Below are positions 35,660-45,759 of a DNA stretch of 64,000 nucleotides, piece after piece (the stretch's first letter is position 1; each line of letters starts with the position of its first letter). Source of the DNA: an uncultured Lachnospiraceae bacterium (GTDB lineage: Bacteria > Bacillota > Clostridia > Lachnospirales > Lachnospiraceae); contig CALWLS010000001.1 in the NCBI GenBank assembly GCA_944381575.1, positions 62,001-126,000 of the forward strand. Reading direction: 5' to 3'. The notes beneath the pieces are model-generated. The model saw nothing but the letters and a program-made list of their open reading frames with translations, did no database searches and was not told the origin of the DNA. Position numbers and translations under genes: made by a program.

Positions 35660-36745
35660 ATGAAGATAGCGGTTTTAGGATACGGCACAGTGGGCAGGAG
35701 TATCTGCAAATATATCGAAGGAGACAGTAAGGATATACAGGTGGCCTATGTTCTGAGACGTCCCGGAAAGGCCACGGAGCCATTCATGACTGAGGATTTT
35801 GATGAGATACTTAATGATCCTTCAGTGGGGATCGTAGTCGATGCGCTGTCAGGGAGAGTGGATTCCTACGACTATATGAAGAGGGCGCTCCTTAGCGGCA
35901 AGCATGTCGTTACTGCCAATAAGGCCGCAGTAGCCTACGGCATGGAGGAGCTCTGCAGGATCGCCGTGGATCATAACGTGAACCTCAAATATGAGGCTAC
36001 GAGCGCAGGCACCATACCTATCGTGGCAGAGATCGTATCAACTACGCACACAAACTATCTTTCAGCCGTTTACGGCATACTTAACGGTACTACCAATTTC
36101 ATCATAGATAAGATGCTCACAGAGGGCTCCGAATTCGATGCGACCCTTAAGGAGGCCCAGAGGCTCGGATATGCCGAGGCGGACCCTACAGCGGATATAG
36201 GAGGCTTTGACGTCAAGAACAAGATAATCATCCTGGCAAGCACCGCATACCATGGCTTCGTTACCGGGGACATACCGGTGTTCGGAATAGAGCTGCTCAC
36301 CAAAAAGATCCTTGACGACTATGCCGCAAAGGGAAAGACCATAAAGCTCATGGGCATTTCCGTAAGGAAGGACAATGACTACGCCCTTGGAGTGGTACCT
36401 TGTGTCATAGACATGGATTCTCTTGAGGCCCATGTTCCGCTCAACAACAATATAGTTACCATAGTAGGAGACATGTGCGGAGAGCTTAAGTTCTATGGAC
36501 AGGGCGCGGGAGGAGCCCCTACGGCCGACGCGCTGCTGAGGGATATCTATTCCATATTCAACTCCGTGAACATAGACGTGGAATTCCAGTTCTTCAGGAA
36601 GCTCAATTATGTGCCTGAGATGTTAAGAGGAGCCGGCTACATCGGAAACGACAGAGTAGAGGGCACTCTTGAGGAGATCGTTGCAGAGGCAAAGAGAAGG
36701 AATGAGTTTGTTGCCTTCGAGTGTCCGGAGCTTTTTAAGGCCTGA
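35660..36745 (+). CDS. hom: Homoserine dehydrogenase without ACT domain
   Basis: Reduces aspartate semialdehyde to homoserine for threonine and methionine. 361 aa: NAD(P)-binding GYGTVGRSI, TANKAAVA, substrate motifs YGILNGTTNFI and GYAEADPTADIGGFD. Bacterial Hom proteins are often about 430 aa because of a C-terminal regulatory ACT domain; it is absent here, so allosteric control by threonine may be lost or lie elsewhere. thrC follows 115 bp later behind a terminator-like hairpin. Confidence 0.94.
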   Translation: MKIAVLGYGTVGRSICKYIEGDSKDIQVAYVLRRPGKATEPFMTEDFDEILNDPSVGIVVDALSGRVDSYDYMKRALLSGKHVVTANKAAVAYGMEELCRIAVDHNVNLKYEATSAGTIPIVAEIVSTTHTNYLSAVYGILNGTTNFIIDKMLTEGSEFDATLKEAQRLGYAEADPTADIGGFDVKNKIIILASTAYHGFVTGDIPVFGIELLTKKILDDYAAKGKTIKLMGISVRKDNDYALGVVPCVIDMDSLEAHVPLNNNIVTIVGDMCGELKFYGQGAGGAPTADALLRDIYSIFNSVNIDVEFQFFRKLNYVPEMLRGAGYIGNDRVEGTLEEIVAEAKRRNEFVAFECPELFKA

Positions 36746-36764
36746 TATTTTTGAACATTGTATT

Positions 36765-36810
36765 CCATGGATCAGCCTTTTACAGTCTGATCCTTCATGG
36801 CTTTATTTTT
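36765..36810 (+). terminator. Terminator-like hairpin between hom and thrC
   Basis: CCATGGATCAG pairs with CTGATCC..CATGG with a small bulge, followed by CTTTATTTTT. It may uncouple thrC from hom or act as a partial terminator. Confidence 0.65.
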
Positions 36811-36860
36811 GAAAATCTTATTATAAATGACATTCTGATAATAAAAGAGGTAAGAGAAAA

Positions 36861-38330
36861 ATGCTTTATCACAGCACAAGGAACAGCAGCGATCCGGTAG
36901 GATCCAAGGAGGCGATACTTAAGGGACTGTGCGCCGACGGAGGGTTGTTTTTAAGCGATGACATCGTTGGAGCGGAGTTTGACATGCGTTCGCTTATGGA
37001 TAAGAGTTACGAGGAAATTGCTCTTTCCGTATTCAGTAAGCTGCTAAGCGATTATTCCGAGGAGGAGCTTAAGGACTGCATTTCAAAGGCCTACGCCGGA
37101 AAGTTTGAAACAGATGAGCTGACCCCGGTAACGGAGCTTGGAAAATATTATCTGCTGGAGCTGTATCACGGGCCTACCTCCGCCTTTAAGGACATGGCTC
37201 TGTGCATGCTTCCACAGCTTATGAGCAAGGCCCTCAACGGGCGCAGGGTAATGATACTTACGGCGACCAGCGGAGATACGGGAAAGGCTGCTCTTGCAGG
37301 CTTTCAGGATGCTGAAAATATAGGCATCACTGTATTTTATCCGCATCAGAAGGTCAGCGATATCCAGTACCTGCAGATGGCTACTCAGGAGGGCGGAAAC
37401 GTAAATGTGGCAGCAGTGAAGGGTAACTTTGATGACTGCCAGACCGGCGTAAAAAAGATATTTGCAGAGTATACCAAGGAGATAGACGATAAGTACGGCA
37501 TAACCTTATCCAGCGCCAACTCCATAAACGTAGGCCGTCTTGTGCCGCAGGTAATATATTATATCGAGGCATATAAGCAGCTTGTAAAAAGAGGTGTCAT
37601 CAAATACGGCGATAAGATAGATTTCGTAGTGCCTACCGGTAATTTCGGAGACATCCTTGCAGGCTATTATGCAAAAGCTCTTGGGCTTCCGGTCAGAAAG
37701 CTCATAGTCGCTTCAAATGAAAACAAGGTGCTTACGGACTTCTTTGAGACCGGCGTGTACGATAAAAACAGGGAGTTTGTAAAAACCATATCACCGAGCA
37801 TGGATATACTTGTATCCTCAAATCTTGAAAGGATGCTTTATTACGCTTCAGGCTGCGATGCAGATTATGTGGCAGGACTCATGGAGAGCCTTTCAACAAA
37901 TGGAAGGTTCGAGGTGACAAAGGAAGTGCTCGATAAGCTCAGGGAGATCTTCGGATACGGCTACGCTACTAATGAAGAGTCAAAGGAAGCCATAAGGAAG
38001 GCCTATGAGAAGGACGGCAGGCTGATCGATCCGCATACTGCAGTGGGCTATAAGGTAGCTGATGACTTAAATGACGGTACTCCGACTGTCATACTTTCAA
38101 CAGCAAGTCCGTTCAAGTTTGCCGAGGACGTATATAAGGCGTTATTCGGAGAGATAGAGGGAGCAGAAGGAGACGGCTTCAGGTATATGGACGAGCTTTC
38201 TGCAAGGACAGGAGAAAAGGCGCCTAAGCCTCTTGCTGAGCTTAGATCAAAGGAAATACGGCACAGAGCAGTCGTAGATAAGGAAAAAATGTCTGATTTC
38301 GTATTTGACAGTCTGTCCTGTCTGAAATAA
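36861..38330 (+). CDS. thrC: Threonine synthase
   Basis: Converts O-phosphohomoserine to threonine. 489 aa of the longer, fungal/E. coli-type class: YHSTRN start, the PLP Lys in ELYHGPTSAFKDMAL, LTATSGDTGKAALAGF, NSINVGRLVPQ and VVPTGNFGDILAGYYA. AAAGAGGTAAGAG precedes the ATG. The stop overlaps the MATE start (TAATG). Confidence 0.95.
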   Translation: MLYHSTRNSSDPVGSKEAILKGLCADGGLFLSDDIVGAEFDMRSLMDKSYEEIALSVFSKLLSDYSEEELKDCISKAYAGKFETDELTPVTELGKYYLLELYHGPTSAFKDMALCMLPQLMSKALNGRRVMILTATSGDTGKAALAGFQDAENIGITVFYPHQKVSDIQYLQMATQEGGNVNVAAVKGNFDDCQTGVKKIFAEYTKEIDDKYGITLSSANSINVGRLVPQVIYYIEAYKQLVKRGVIKYGDKIDFVVPTGNFGDILAGYYAKALGLPVRKLIVASNENKVLTDFFETGVYDKNREFVKTISPSMDILVSSNLERMLYYASGCDADYVAGLMESLSTNGRFEVTKEVLDKLREIFGYGYATNEESKEAIRKAYEKDGRLIDPHTAVGYKVADDLNDGTPTVILSTASPFKFAEDVYKALFGEIEGAEGDGFRYMDELSARTGEKAPKPLAELRSKEIRHRAVVDKEKMSDFVFDSLSCLK

Positions 38331-39748
38331 TGGGAAAGGAAACGTCCAAAGTGGACATAGTCAGTGCGTCAACAGGGGCTGAGAGGGCGAAGCTCGCCTT
38401 TATACTCTCACTCCCTGCCATTGCAGAAAATCTGCTAATTACATTAGTCGGAATAATAGATACCGCCATGGTCGGCGCTCTTGGCGCCAAAGCGACCACG
38501 GCGGTTGCTTTGGTTCAGTCGCCTGTCTGGGTAGTGAATGCTATTGCAGCGGCTTTCAATGTCGGCTGTTCCGTACTTGTGGCAAGGTATATAGGGGCAA
38601 GGGAATACGACGACGCAAGGCGCGGAGCAAGAGAGACCTTTGTGCTTGGTCTCGGCTTCGGCATATTTGCGTTCCTGCTCATGTGGTTTCTGGCACCTTT
38701 CATCCCGGTGTGGATGGGCGGCGAGCCGGAGGTCTGTCCCGCATCCACATCCTATTTGAGGATAGTATCCTCAGGTTACCCGCTTTATTTTATGGGACTG
38801 ATACTATGCGGAGCCATAAGAGGCAGCGGAGACACATATACGCCGATGAAGATAACGGCGTCAGCCAATCTGCTCAACATTATAGGAAATTTCTTCCTCA
38901 TATATGAGCCGAGAATTGTATCGCTGTTAGGAAATGAAATAAATATCTGGGGAGCGGGCTTTGGCGTTGACGGCGCAGCCATGGCGACTGCCGCTTCCAC
39001 GGCAGTATCCGGGGCAGCAGCCCTTATCATATTAATGTTTAAAGGCTCTGAGCTTAAGATAAGCTTCAGGGAAAGCTTTAAGCTGGATAAAAAGGATCTG
39101 AGGCAGATAGTAAAGGTCGGTTTTCCGACGGCGGTGGAAAGGGTAACGGTAAACCTTGGACAGGTTGTGTTTATAAGGATAGTATCCACCCTCGGAACCG
39201 TAATGCTTGCGGCCCATCACATCGCAGTCAGCGCCGAATCCGTCTGTTATCAGCCGGGATACGGCATGCAGTCGGCAGGCACCATGCTTACGGGACAGGC
39301 CCTTGGGGCAAAGAATGAAGAGCTTGCGGAAAGCTATTCCCGTATCGTAATGATAATGAGCGTTGCGATAATGGCGTTTAACGCCTTTCTGATGTTTGTT
39401 TTCGCGGAGCCTTTCATTTCGCTGTTTACTCCTGATCCTGAGGTTAAGGCCAACGCCATCGTGGCCTTAAGGATAGTGGCCTTTGCACAGCCGTTTTTCG
39501 GCATGTATATCGTCGGGACCGGACTCTTAAGAGGGCTTGGAGACGTAAAGATAGCCATGCCGGTTTCCCTCATTTGCATGTGGTTCATGAGGATCCCCCT
39601 TGCCTTTGCCGCAGTAGTCATATTAAACCTTGGGCTCAGCGGCGCATGGATAGCGATGATAATAGATCTTATAGTAAGGGGTCTGTTTATACTGTACAGG
39701 CTGCATTCCGGTAAATGGAAGGAGATGTACCACAGGGTATTCGCATGA
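38330..39748 (+). CDS. MATE-family efflux transporter
   Basis: 472-aa Na+/H+-coupled exporter of the MatE/NorM type, 12 predicted helices. Segments: LSLPAIAENLLITLVGIIDT, CGAIRGSGDTYTPM, GFPTAVERV and GTGLLRGLGDVKIAM. Complete, unlike the truncated copy at 23346. Coupled to thrC by a one-base overlap, which raises the thought of amino acid (threonine) export, but MATE substrates cannot be predicted from sequence. Confidence 0.9.
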   Translation: MGKETSKVDIVSASTGAERAKLAFILSLPAIAENLLITLVGIIDTAMVGALGAKATTAVALVQSPVWVVNAIAAAFNVGCSVLVARYIGAREYDDARRGARETFVLGLGFGIFAFLLMWFLAPFIPVWMGGEPEVCPASTSYLRIVSSGYPLYFMGLILCGAIRGSGDTYTPMKITASANLLNIIGNFFLIYEPRIVSLLGNEINIWGAGFGVDGAAMATAASTAVSGAAALIILMFKGSELKISFRESFKLDKKDLRQIVKVGFPTAVERVTVNLGQVVFIRIVSTLGTVMLAAHHIAVSAESVCYQPGYGMQSAGTMLTGQALGAKNEELAESYSRIVMIMSVAIMAFNAFLMFVFAEPFISLFTPDPEVKANAIVALRIVAFAQPFFGMYIVGTGLLRGLGDVKIAMPVSLICMWFMRIPLAFAAVVILNLGLSGAWIAMIIDLIVRGLFILYRLHSGKWKEMYHRVFA

Positions 39749-39751
39749 CAG

Positions 39752-39787
39752 GCTAAAACGCGTAGGTAACAGGTTTTAGCTGTTTTA
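39752..39787 (+). terminator. Intrinsic terminator after the MATE gene
   Basis: GCTAAAAC / GTTTTAGC, an 8-bp perfect stem with a 13-base loop, followed by TGTTTTAA. Confidence 0.7.
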
Positions 39788-39873
39788 AGCTGAGAGATTT
39801 GATTCAGGATTAAATATAGCCACATTTAAAGTATTGGTTATTTAGAGATATAAGAGATATATATGCAAACATA

Positions 39874-39924
39874 GCAGCCCCCTGTCCTTAAGCCGTTTCT
39901 GCAGGCTTAAGTACAGGGGGCTGC
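39874..39924. repeat. 21-bp near-perfect hairpin in the convergent gap
   Basis: GCAGCCCCCTGT-c-CTTAAGCC pairs with GGCTTAAG-t-ACAGGGGGCTGC around a nine-base loop, with one mismatch. The trailing CTTTAGT is not a good T-run. It may be a second terminator for the MATE or threonine transcript, a terminator for the opposite strand, or a dispersed repeat. Confidence 0.7.
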
Positions 39925-40440
39925 CTTTAGTATATATGTACTTTCACAAAAATAGGCTTTAGGATTTAAGCGTTTGATCCCGCTTCAGATTAATTTTCAG
40001 GACTTAAAGCATTTGGTCTAAGTCCAGGTCCAAATTCAGGATTTACAGAATTCTGAGATATCTAACCGTTTATGCATAAACTGAAAATATCAATAAAGTC
40101 ACCCGAATTCTTATGTTTTAAAAATTTATGGGCCTGAAACAGTCAGATTTATCGGATAAAAATCCAGTACCTGTCATTTTAGTGGTTATAGACCCTAAAA
40201 GCCTCACCCATTTCTGAAATAGCATCGATCTCATCCGTATCCGCAGGCCGATTCTGACAGATAAAAATCAGATATTTTCAATATCAGGTGATCATATTTG
40301 ATCGTATATCAAATAATATACCCTGTGCATCAATACATAATGATGATATCCGCTTGTGTATTAATGATATATCAGCCGCCATGTCAAAGGATGTTATATA
40401 CCGGCACATGGAATGCTTTTTTGCTTCACATATAGTACTA
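39925..40440. other. Gene-free AT-rich convergent gap
   Basis: About 520 bp (690 bp from the MATE stop) between two convergent 3' ends with no credible coding region. It contains loose imperfect direct repeats (AGGATTTAAGCGTTTGAT at about 39960 versus AGGACTTAAAGCATTTGGT at about 40000) and small palindromes such as GATATTTTCAATATC near 40270. Nothing recognised. Confidence 0.5.
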
Positions 40441-43400
40441 TTACCTGCCGGCTTCGATCTCCTCGTTTAAGTTTTTCTGGGCCGTTGTCAGCATCAGCTT
40501 GATACGGTTCAGCTGGTTGACCTCGGAAGCGCCTGGATCATAGTCTACCGCAATTATGTTTGATTTAGGGTAGGCGTTCCTCAGCTCCTTTATGACGCCC
40601 TTTCCTACTATGTGGTTAGGCAGGCATCCGAATGGCTGCACGCAGACTATGTTTGGCACGTCTTCATTTATAAGCTCCAGCATCTCGCCAGTAAGGAACC
40701 AGCCTTCGCCGGTCTGGTTGCCGAGGGACAAGTACTTTTTGGCCATGGCCGCGGTATCCCTGATATCCGACGGAGGGCAGAAGTGCCTGGAGGCCTTAAG
40801 TGCCTTTTTGGCCGCGCTTCTGCATGTCTCAAGGGCGCTTATGGCCAGATTGGACAGATCCACGGTCTTTTTCTTGCCTCCCAGGTACTTCCATTTAAAT
40901 GTACTGTTGTAGAAGCAGTAGAGGAGGAAGTCCATAAGATCCGGCATGACGCATTCCGCGCCCTCGGATTCAAGGAGCTCGACGATGTTGTTGTTTGCAA
41001 GAGGAGAGAATTTTACGAGGATCTCTCCGACGACGCCGACTCTCGGTTTTCTTTCTCCGGTACGAGGGAGCTCGTCAAAGTCCTTTACTATATCCTTTAA
41101 TATGCGGTTGAACTCACCAAAGCCAGGCGTTTTTCTGTCAAGGGCCCGTATGCATCTTACCTTCCATTTTTCATGGAGCCTGTCGGCGCTTCCCTTTACC
41201 TTTTCATAAGGCCTTGTGGCGTAGAGCACTCTCATGAACACATCGCCGTATACGAGGGCCTGAAGGGCCTTTACGGCAAGCATAGGAGTGATCTTAAAGC
41301 CCGGGTTGGTCTCCATGCCGTTGGCGTTTATGGAAATGACAGGAATGTCAGGTATACCGGCTTTTTCCAAGGCTCTCCTTATGAATCCGATATAGTTGCT
41401 GGCCCTGCAGCCGCCTCCGGTCTGGGACATGATAACGGCAGTGTGCTCAAGGTCGTACTTTCCGGAAAGCAGCGCGTCCATTATCTGCCCGATGACTATA
41501 AGGGACGGGTAGCAGGCGTCGTTATTTACATATTTGAGCCCCATGTCTATGGCGTTCCTGTTGTCGTTTTTAAGAACCACAAGGTTATAGCCCGCGTTCC
41601 TGAATACCGGCTCCAAAAGCTCAAAGTGTATAGGAGACATCTGAGGGCAGAGTATGGTATAGTCCTTTTTCATCTCCTTGGTGAAGTATTTGCGGTTATA
41701 GGCAGAGGAAACGGCATGGCTCTGGACCTTCTTCATTTCCCTGACCTTTATGGCTGCAATGAGAGAACGTATACGTATCCTTGCGGCGCCTAAGTTGTTG
41801 ACCTCGTCTATCTTCAGTACGGTGTATATCTTACCGGACATGCTTAAGATATCCTTTACCTGGTCCGTAGTAACGGCGTCAAGGCCGCAGCCGAAGGAGT
41901 TCAGCTGCACAAGATCCAGGTCGTCACGCTTTTTTACAAGGGACGCGGCCCTGTAGAGCCTTGTATGATACATCCACTGGTCCGTTACTATGGTAGGCCT
42001 GTCCACATCGCTTAAGTGGCTCACTGAATCCTCAGTAAGTACGGCAAAGCCGTAGCTGGTGATAAGGTCGGCAATGCCGTGGTTTATCTCCGGATCCACA
42101 TGGTAAGGACGTCCTGCGAGGACTATGCCGCGGCGTTTGTTAGCTTCCATCCATTTGAGGATCTCCTCGCCCTTTTCCTCGGTCTCCTTTTTGACCTTTA
42201 ACAGCTCGTCATAGCCTGCGGAAGCAGCGTCCCGGATCTCCTGCTCTGTAATGAGCGGGTAGGAGTTGCCGGCCGTGTCCCTGTTTTCCTTAAACTTAGG
42301 CATGAAGGCCTTTACTATGGACTCGGTAAATACATCCTTATTGGTGAGCGGAAGGAAAGGACACATAAACTCTATGTTTCTTTCCTTTAAGTCCATGTTG
42401 TTTTTGATATTTTCAGGATAGGAGGTAACTATCGGACAGTTATAGTGGTTTCCTGCTTCAGGAGATTCATTCCTCTCATAAGGTATGCATGGATAGAATA
42501 TGAACCTTACGCCCTGATCTATGAGCCATTCTATATGTCCGTGGGTTATCTTGGCAGGATAGCATTCGGACTCCGAAGGTATGGTCTCCATGCCGAGCTC
42601 ATATATCTTCCTTGTGCTGACCGGGCTTAAAACGACGCGGTAGCCGAGCTTCCTGAAAAATACCGCCCAGAGAGGGAAGTTCTCATACATGTTGAGGACC
42701 CTCGGAATGCCTACAGTACCGCGGTAAGCCTCTTCCTCCTTAAGGGGCTCATAGTCAAACATGCGCTTAAGCTTGTACTTAAACATGTTTGGTATCTCTT
42801 CCTTTACGCCGGTGCCGCCGAGAGGCTTCTCGCACCTGTTTCCGGATATGTGCCTGCTTCCGTCAGGGAAGTGGTTGATGGTGAGCATGCAGTTATTGGT
42901 GCAGCCATTGCAGTGAGTCATGGAAGTCGTGAACTTAAAATCAATGATCTCATCAAGGGAAAGCATGGAGGTGACTGCTGCGTCCTTTGGAGATGCATCG
43001 CCGTTTTCACCGCAGGAAACGGTCTTTCCGGCGGTCTTAAAGCCGTAGCGTTCCCTGGCGATGAGGGCCGCTCCGAATGCGCCCATTATTCCCGCTATAT
43101 CAGGTCTTGTGGCCTCGCAGTCCGCAACCTTTTCAAAGGCCCTTAAAACGGCATCGTTATAGAAAGTGCCGCCCTGGGTGACTATGTGTCTGCCGAGATC
43201 CCTTGCATCGCTGATCTTTATGACCTTGTAGAGAGCGTTTTTGATGACCGAGTAGGCAAGGCCGGCGGAGATGTCCGATACCGGAGCTCCCTCCTTCTGG
43301 GCCTGCTTTACATTTGAATTCATGAAAACGGTGCATCTGGTGCCGAGATCAGTCGGATGTTTGGCGTAGAGGGCTTCTTTTGCAAAATCCTCCACGCTGT

Positions 43401-44817
43401 AGCTCAAGGATTTGGCGAAGGATTCAATAAATGAACCGCAGCCTGAGGAGCAGGCTTCGTTCAGCTGTATCGAATCCACGGTGCCGTCCTTGATATGTAT
43501 GCATTTCATATCCTGTCCGCCTATGTCGAGGATGCAGTCCACGTCCTTGTCAAAGAAGGCGGCAGCGTAGTAGTGGGCTATGGTCTCAACCTCGCCCTCA
43601 TCCAGCTTGAAGGCGGCCTTAAGCAGAGCTTCGCCGTAGCCGGTGGAGCATGAGTAGGCGATATGAGCCTTTTCCGGAAGCTGAGCCTTTATCTCCTTAA
43701 AAGCCTTGATGGCGGTATCGATAGGAGAGCCGTTATTGTTGCAGTAAAATTTGTAGAGCAGTGTACCGTCCTCACCTACAAGGGCCAGCTTGGTGGTGGT
43801 GGAACCGGCATCTATGCCAAGAAAACAGTTTCCCTCGTATTCTGAGAGAGGAGCGGTCTTTACATTTGCATTTGCATGACGTTTTACGAATCTTTCATAG
43901 TCCTCCCGGCTCTCAAAGAGAGGCTCGAGACGCTTTATCTCAGCCTTTAATGATATGTGACTCTTAAGCAGCCCTATGAGCTCGTCTATCTGCACCGGGC
44001 GTATGCCATCAGTGGCCTTATAGACGGCCTTTTTTCCGGGAGCCGGTATTGAATACGCAGCGCCCATGGCCGCATAAAGATGAGAGTCCGGCGGAGCGAT
44101 GACGTGCTCGTCGTCGAGCTTTAATGTACGTATAAAAGCTTTCCTGAGTTCAGGAAGAAAGTGCAGCGGACCGCCAAGAAAGGCTACGTGGCCCCTTATG
44201 GGCTTGCCGCAGGCGAGGCCGGAGATGGTCTGATTGACAACGGCCTGGAATATCGAGGCACTCAGGTCTTCCTTTGTCGCCCCATCGTTAATAAGCGGCT
44301 GTATATCTGACTTGGCAAATACTCCGCAGCGGGCGGCTATCGGATAGATGGCCTTGTAGTTTGCCGCGTATTCGTTAAGTCCGGCGGCATCAGTCTGGAG
44401 CAGGGCGGCCATCTGGTCTATAAATGAACCTGTTCCGCCTGCGCATATGCCGTTCATCCTCTGGTCTATGCCGTTACTGAAATAAATGATTTTTGCGTCC
44501 TCGCCCCCAAGCTCTATGGCAACATCGCATTCAGGATACCTCGTGCTTAAAACCGAGGAAACGGCCACTACCTCCTGCACGAAGGGCGCGTTTACGGATT
44601 TTGAGAGGGAAAGTCCTCCCGAACCCGTTATGGCCGCCCTTAAGGAGATGCTGCCGAGCTTTTCCTTTGCTTTTTCAAGGAGCCCCGCAAGGGTCTCCTG
44701 TATATTTGCAAAATGCCTTTTGTAATCTGAGAACAGTACGCTGTCGTTTTCATCGATAATGGCTACTTTTACTGTCGTGGAGCCGATATCGACGCCTAAC
44801 CTGTAATCCTTATCCAT
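40441..44817 (-). CDS. Giant acyl-CoA dehydratase activase-related protein (two ASKHA ATPase domains, DUF2229 and dehydratase-like C-terminus)
   Basis: 1458 aa. Two BadF/BcrA-type ATPase domains occur in tandem: the first has [34 protein letters not shown] and [10 protein letters not shown]; the second has [34 protein letters not shown] and [10 protein letters not shown]. Both keep the Cys pairs that hold the 4Fe-4S cluster between protomers in HgdC-type activators. A DUF2229 region follows ([39 protein letters not shown]) and the C-terminal third resembles 2-hydroxyacyl-CoA dehydratase subunits ([21 protein letters not shown]). Such fusions are widespread in Clostridia; they are presumed ATP-driven electron-transfer proteins. 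Substrate unknown. Stands alone. Confidence 0.88.
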   Translation of the reverse strand: MDKDYRLGVDIGSTTVKVAIIDENDSVLFSDYKRHFANIQETLAGLLEKAKEKLGSISLRAAITGSGGLSLSKSVNAPFVQEVVAVSSVLSTRYPECDVAIELGGEDAKIIYFSNGIDQRMNGICAGGTGSFIDQMAALLQTDAAGLNEYAANYKAIYPIAARCGVFAKSDIQPLINDGATKEDLSASIFQAVVNQTISGLACGKPIRGHVAFLGGPLHFLPELRKAFIRTLKLDDEHVIAPPDSHLYAAMGAAYSIPAPGKKAVYKATDGIRPVQIDELIGLLKSHISLKAEIKRLEPLFESREDYERFVKRHANANVKTAPLSEYEGNCFLGIDAGSTTTKLALVGEDGTLLYKFYCNNNGSPIDTAIKAFKEIKAQLPEKAHIAYSCSTGYGEALLKAAFKLDEGEVETIAHYYAAAFFDKDVDCILDIGGQDMKCIHIKDGTVDSIQLNEACSSGCGSFIESFAKSLSYSVEDFAKEALYAKHPTDLGTRCTVFMNSNVKQAQKEGAPVSDISAGLAYSVIKNALYKVIKISDARDLGRHIVTQGGTFYNDAVLRAFEKVADCEATRPDIAGIMGAFGAALIARERYGFKTAGKTVSCGENGDASPKDAAVTSMLSLDEIIDFKFTTSMTHCNGCTNNCMLTINHFPDGSRHISGNRCEKPLGGTGVKEEIPNMFKYKLKRMFDYEPLKEEEAYRGTVGIPRVLNMYENFPLWAVFFRKLGYRVVLSPVSTRKIYELGMETIPSESECYPAKITHGHIEWLIDQGVRFIFYPCIPYERNESPEAGNHYNCPIVTSYPENIKNNMDLKERNIEFMCPFLPLTNKDVFTESIVKAFMPKFKENRDTAGNSYPLITEQEIRDAASAGYDELLKVKKETEEKGEEILKWMEANKRRGIVLAGRPYHVDPEINHGIADLITSYGFAVLTEDSVSHLSDVDRPTIVTDQWMYHTRLYRAASLVKKRDDLDLVQLNSFGCGLDAVTTDQVKDILSMSGKIYTVLKIDEVNNLGAARIRIRSLIAAIKVREMKKVQSHAVSSAYNRKYFTKEMKKDYTILCPQMSPIHFELLEPVFRNAGYNLVVLKNDNRNAIDMGLKYVNNDACYPSLIVIGQIMDALLSGKYDLEHTAVIMSQTGGGCRASNYIGFIRRALEKAGIPDIPVISINANGMETNPGFKITPMLAVKALQALVYGDVFMRVLYATRPYEKVKGSADRLHEKWKVRCIRALDRKTPGFGEFNRILKDIVKDFDELPRTGERKPRVGVVGEILVKFSPLANNNIVELLESEGAECVMPDLMDFLLYCFYNSTFKWKYLGGKKKTVDLSNLAISALETCRSAAKKALKASRHFCPPSDIRDTAAMAKKYLSLGNQTGEGWFLTGEMLELINEDVPNIVCVQPFGCLPNHIVGKGVIKELRNAYPKSNIIAVDYDPGASEVNQLNRIKLMLTTAQKNLNEEIEAGR

Positions 44818-45039
44818 AAAATCCCCTGTTAATAAAAATATAGTTTTATAAGAGCTGCATTCTTAAAGAAGCAGCCCTTGAGTAATTAATCCAAGTATTT
44901 TACTGGAGTATAGCATATATATTATATATTTAAATTATATAAAATGAAACATGAACCATAAAACAAGTGTTAATATTATATCCGGTATGATATGATTATC
45001 TCTAAACATCTAAAACAGACAGAATTTTTAAGGGGAAAC
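44818..45039. promoter_or_regulatory. Divergent promoter region
   Basis: 222 bp, very AT-rich between 44900 and 45000, separating divergent genes (minus-strand activase and plus-strand rhomboid-like protein). A GCTGC...GCAGC hairpin lies at about 44850-44875. Promoters for both directions must lie here, but no box pair is clear enough to place. Confidence 0.4.
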
Positions 45040-45759
45040 ATGAATAAGTTTTTTTATAAAATGAAATTTAAGTACCAGAGGTACGCAATAAAGAACTTAG
45101 CGGTCTACGCTTCGGTGATATTTGCCATAGGCTATATGCTCATAAGCACGCCGGTGGGAGCGGACATATATTCAAGATATCTTATGTTCACGCCGAGGGA
45201 TGTACTGCACGGACAGATATGGCGCATATTTACTGCGATGCTCTATCCGCCTTTTTCCGGCGGCGTATTTAATGCTCTGTTAGGCATATTTATATATTAC
45301 AGCTTTGCATCGGCGGTGGAGCAGATATGCGGTGAGTTCGAATTTAACGTGTATTTCTTCGGCAGCATTCTCATAGGCGAGCTGGGCAATATAGCATATT
45401 ATCTGTTTACGGGAAATAATTTCCCGTTCATACCGATGTTTACATATTTTTCGGTATTCATAGCCTTTGCCATACTTTATGCCGAGTCGACGGTACTGCT
45501 GTTTTTTATCATACCGATCAAGACCAAATATCTGGCTGTATTTGAGCTGGCGCTTTATACGTTTTATTTTATATTCGGAGATAACTTAAGCAGGATCTTC
45601 GGTATCGCGTATACAAGATTTGCCATAGTTGCGGCAATGATCCCGGTGTATCTGTTCTACAGACTCATATATAACGGGAACGGAAGCATATTTTCATCCA
45701 TCAGGGATATGATAAACCGCGGAAAACGCCGCAGGGAATGGCGGGATCAGTGGAAATGA
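45040..45759 (+). CDS. Rhomboid-like membrane protein, probably non-catalytic
   Basis: 239 aa. ATG 45040 is preferred over 44992 because AGGGGAA lies just upstream. About six helices are visible, and the loop after helix 1 reads GQIWRIFTAMLYPPFSGGVFN, the WR motif of rhomboid family proteins. The serine-protease motif GxSG in helix 4 is absent (the segment reads PMFTYFSVFIAFA) and no helix-6 His is evident, so it is likely an iRhom/derlin-like pseudo-protease. The stop overlaps the next start (ATGA), coupling it to the XerD-like protein. Confidence 0.65.
   Translation: MNKFFYKMKFKYQRYAIKNLAVYASVIFAIGYMLISTPVGADIYSRYLMFTPRDVLHGQIWRIFTAMLYPPFSGGVFNALLGIFIYYSFASAVEQICGEFEFNVYFFGSILIGELGNIAYYLFTGNNFPFIPMFTYFSVFIAFAILYAESTVLLFFIIPIKTKYLAVFELALYTFYFIFGDNLSRIFGIAYTRFAIVAAMIPVYLFYRLIYNGNGSIFSSIRDMINRGKRRREWRDQWK

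Noticed and set aside
36746..36860. Amino acid riboswitch or leader-peptide attenuator before thrC
   Set aside because: Only one simple hairpin with a T-run is present; no short reading frame rich in Thr/Ile codons or alternative pairing was seen.
40288..40470. 60-codon plus-strand open frame in the convergent gap
   Set aside because: No ribosome binding site and no recognisable sequence, and it runs antisense into the end of the activase gene.
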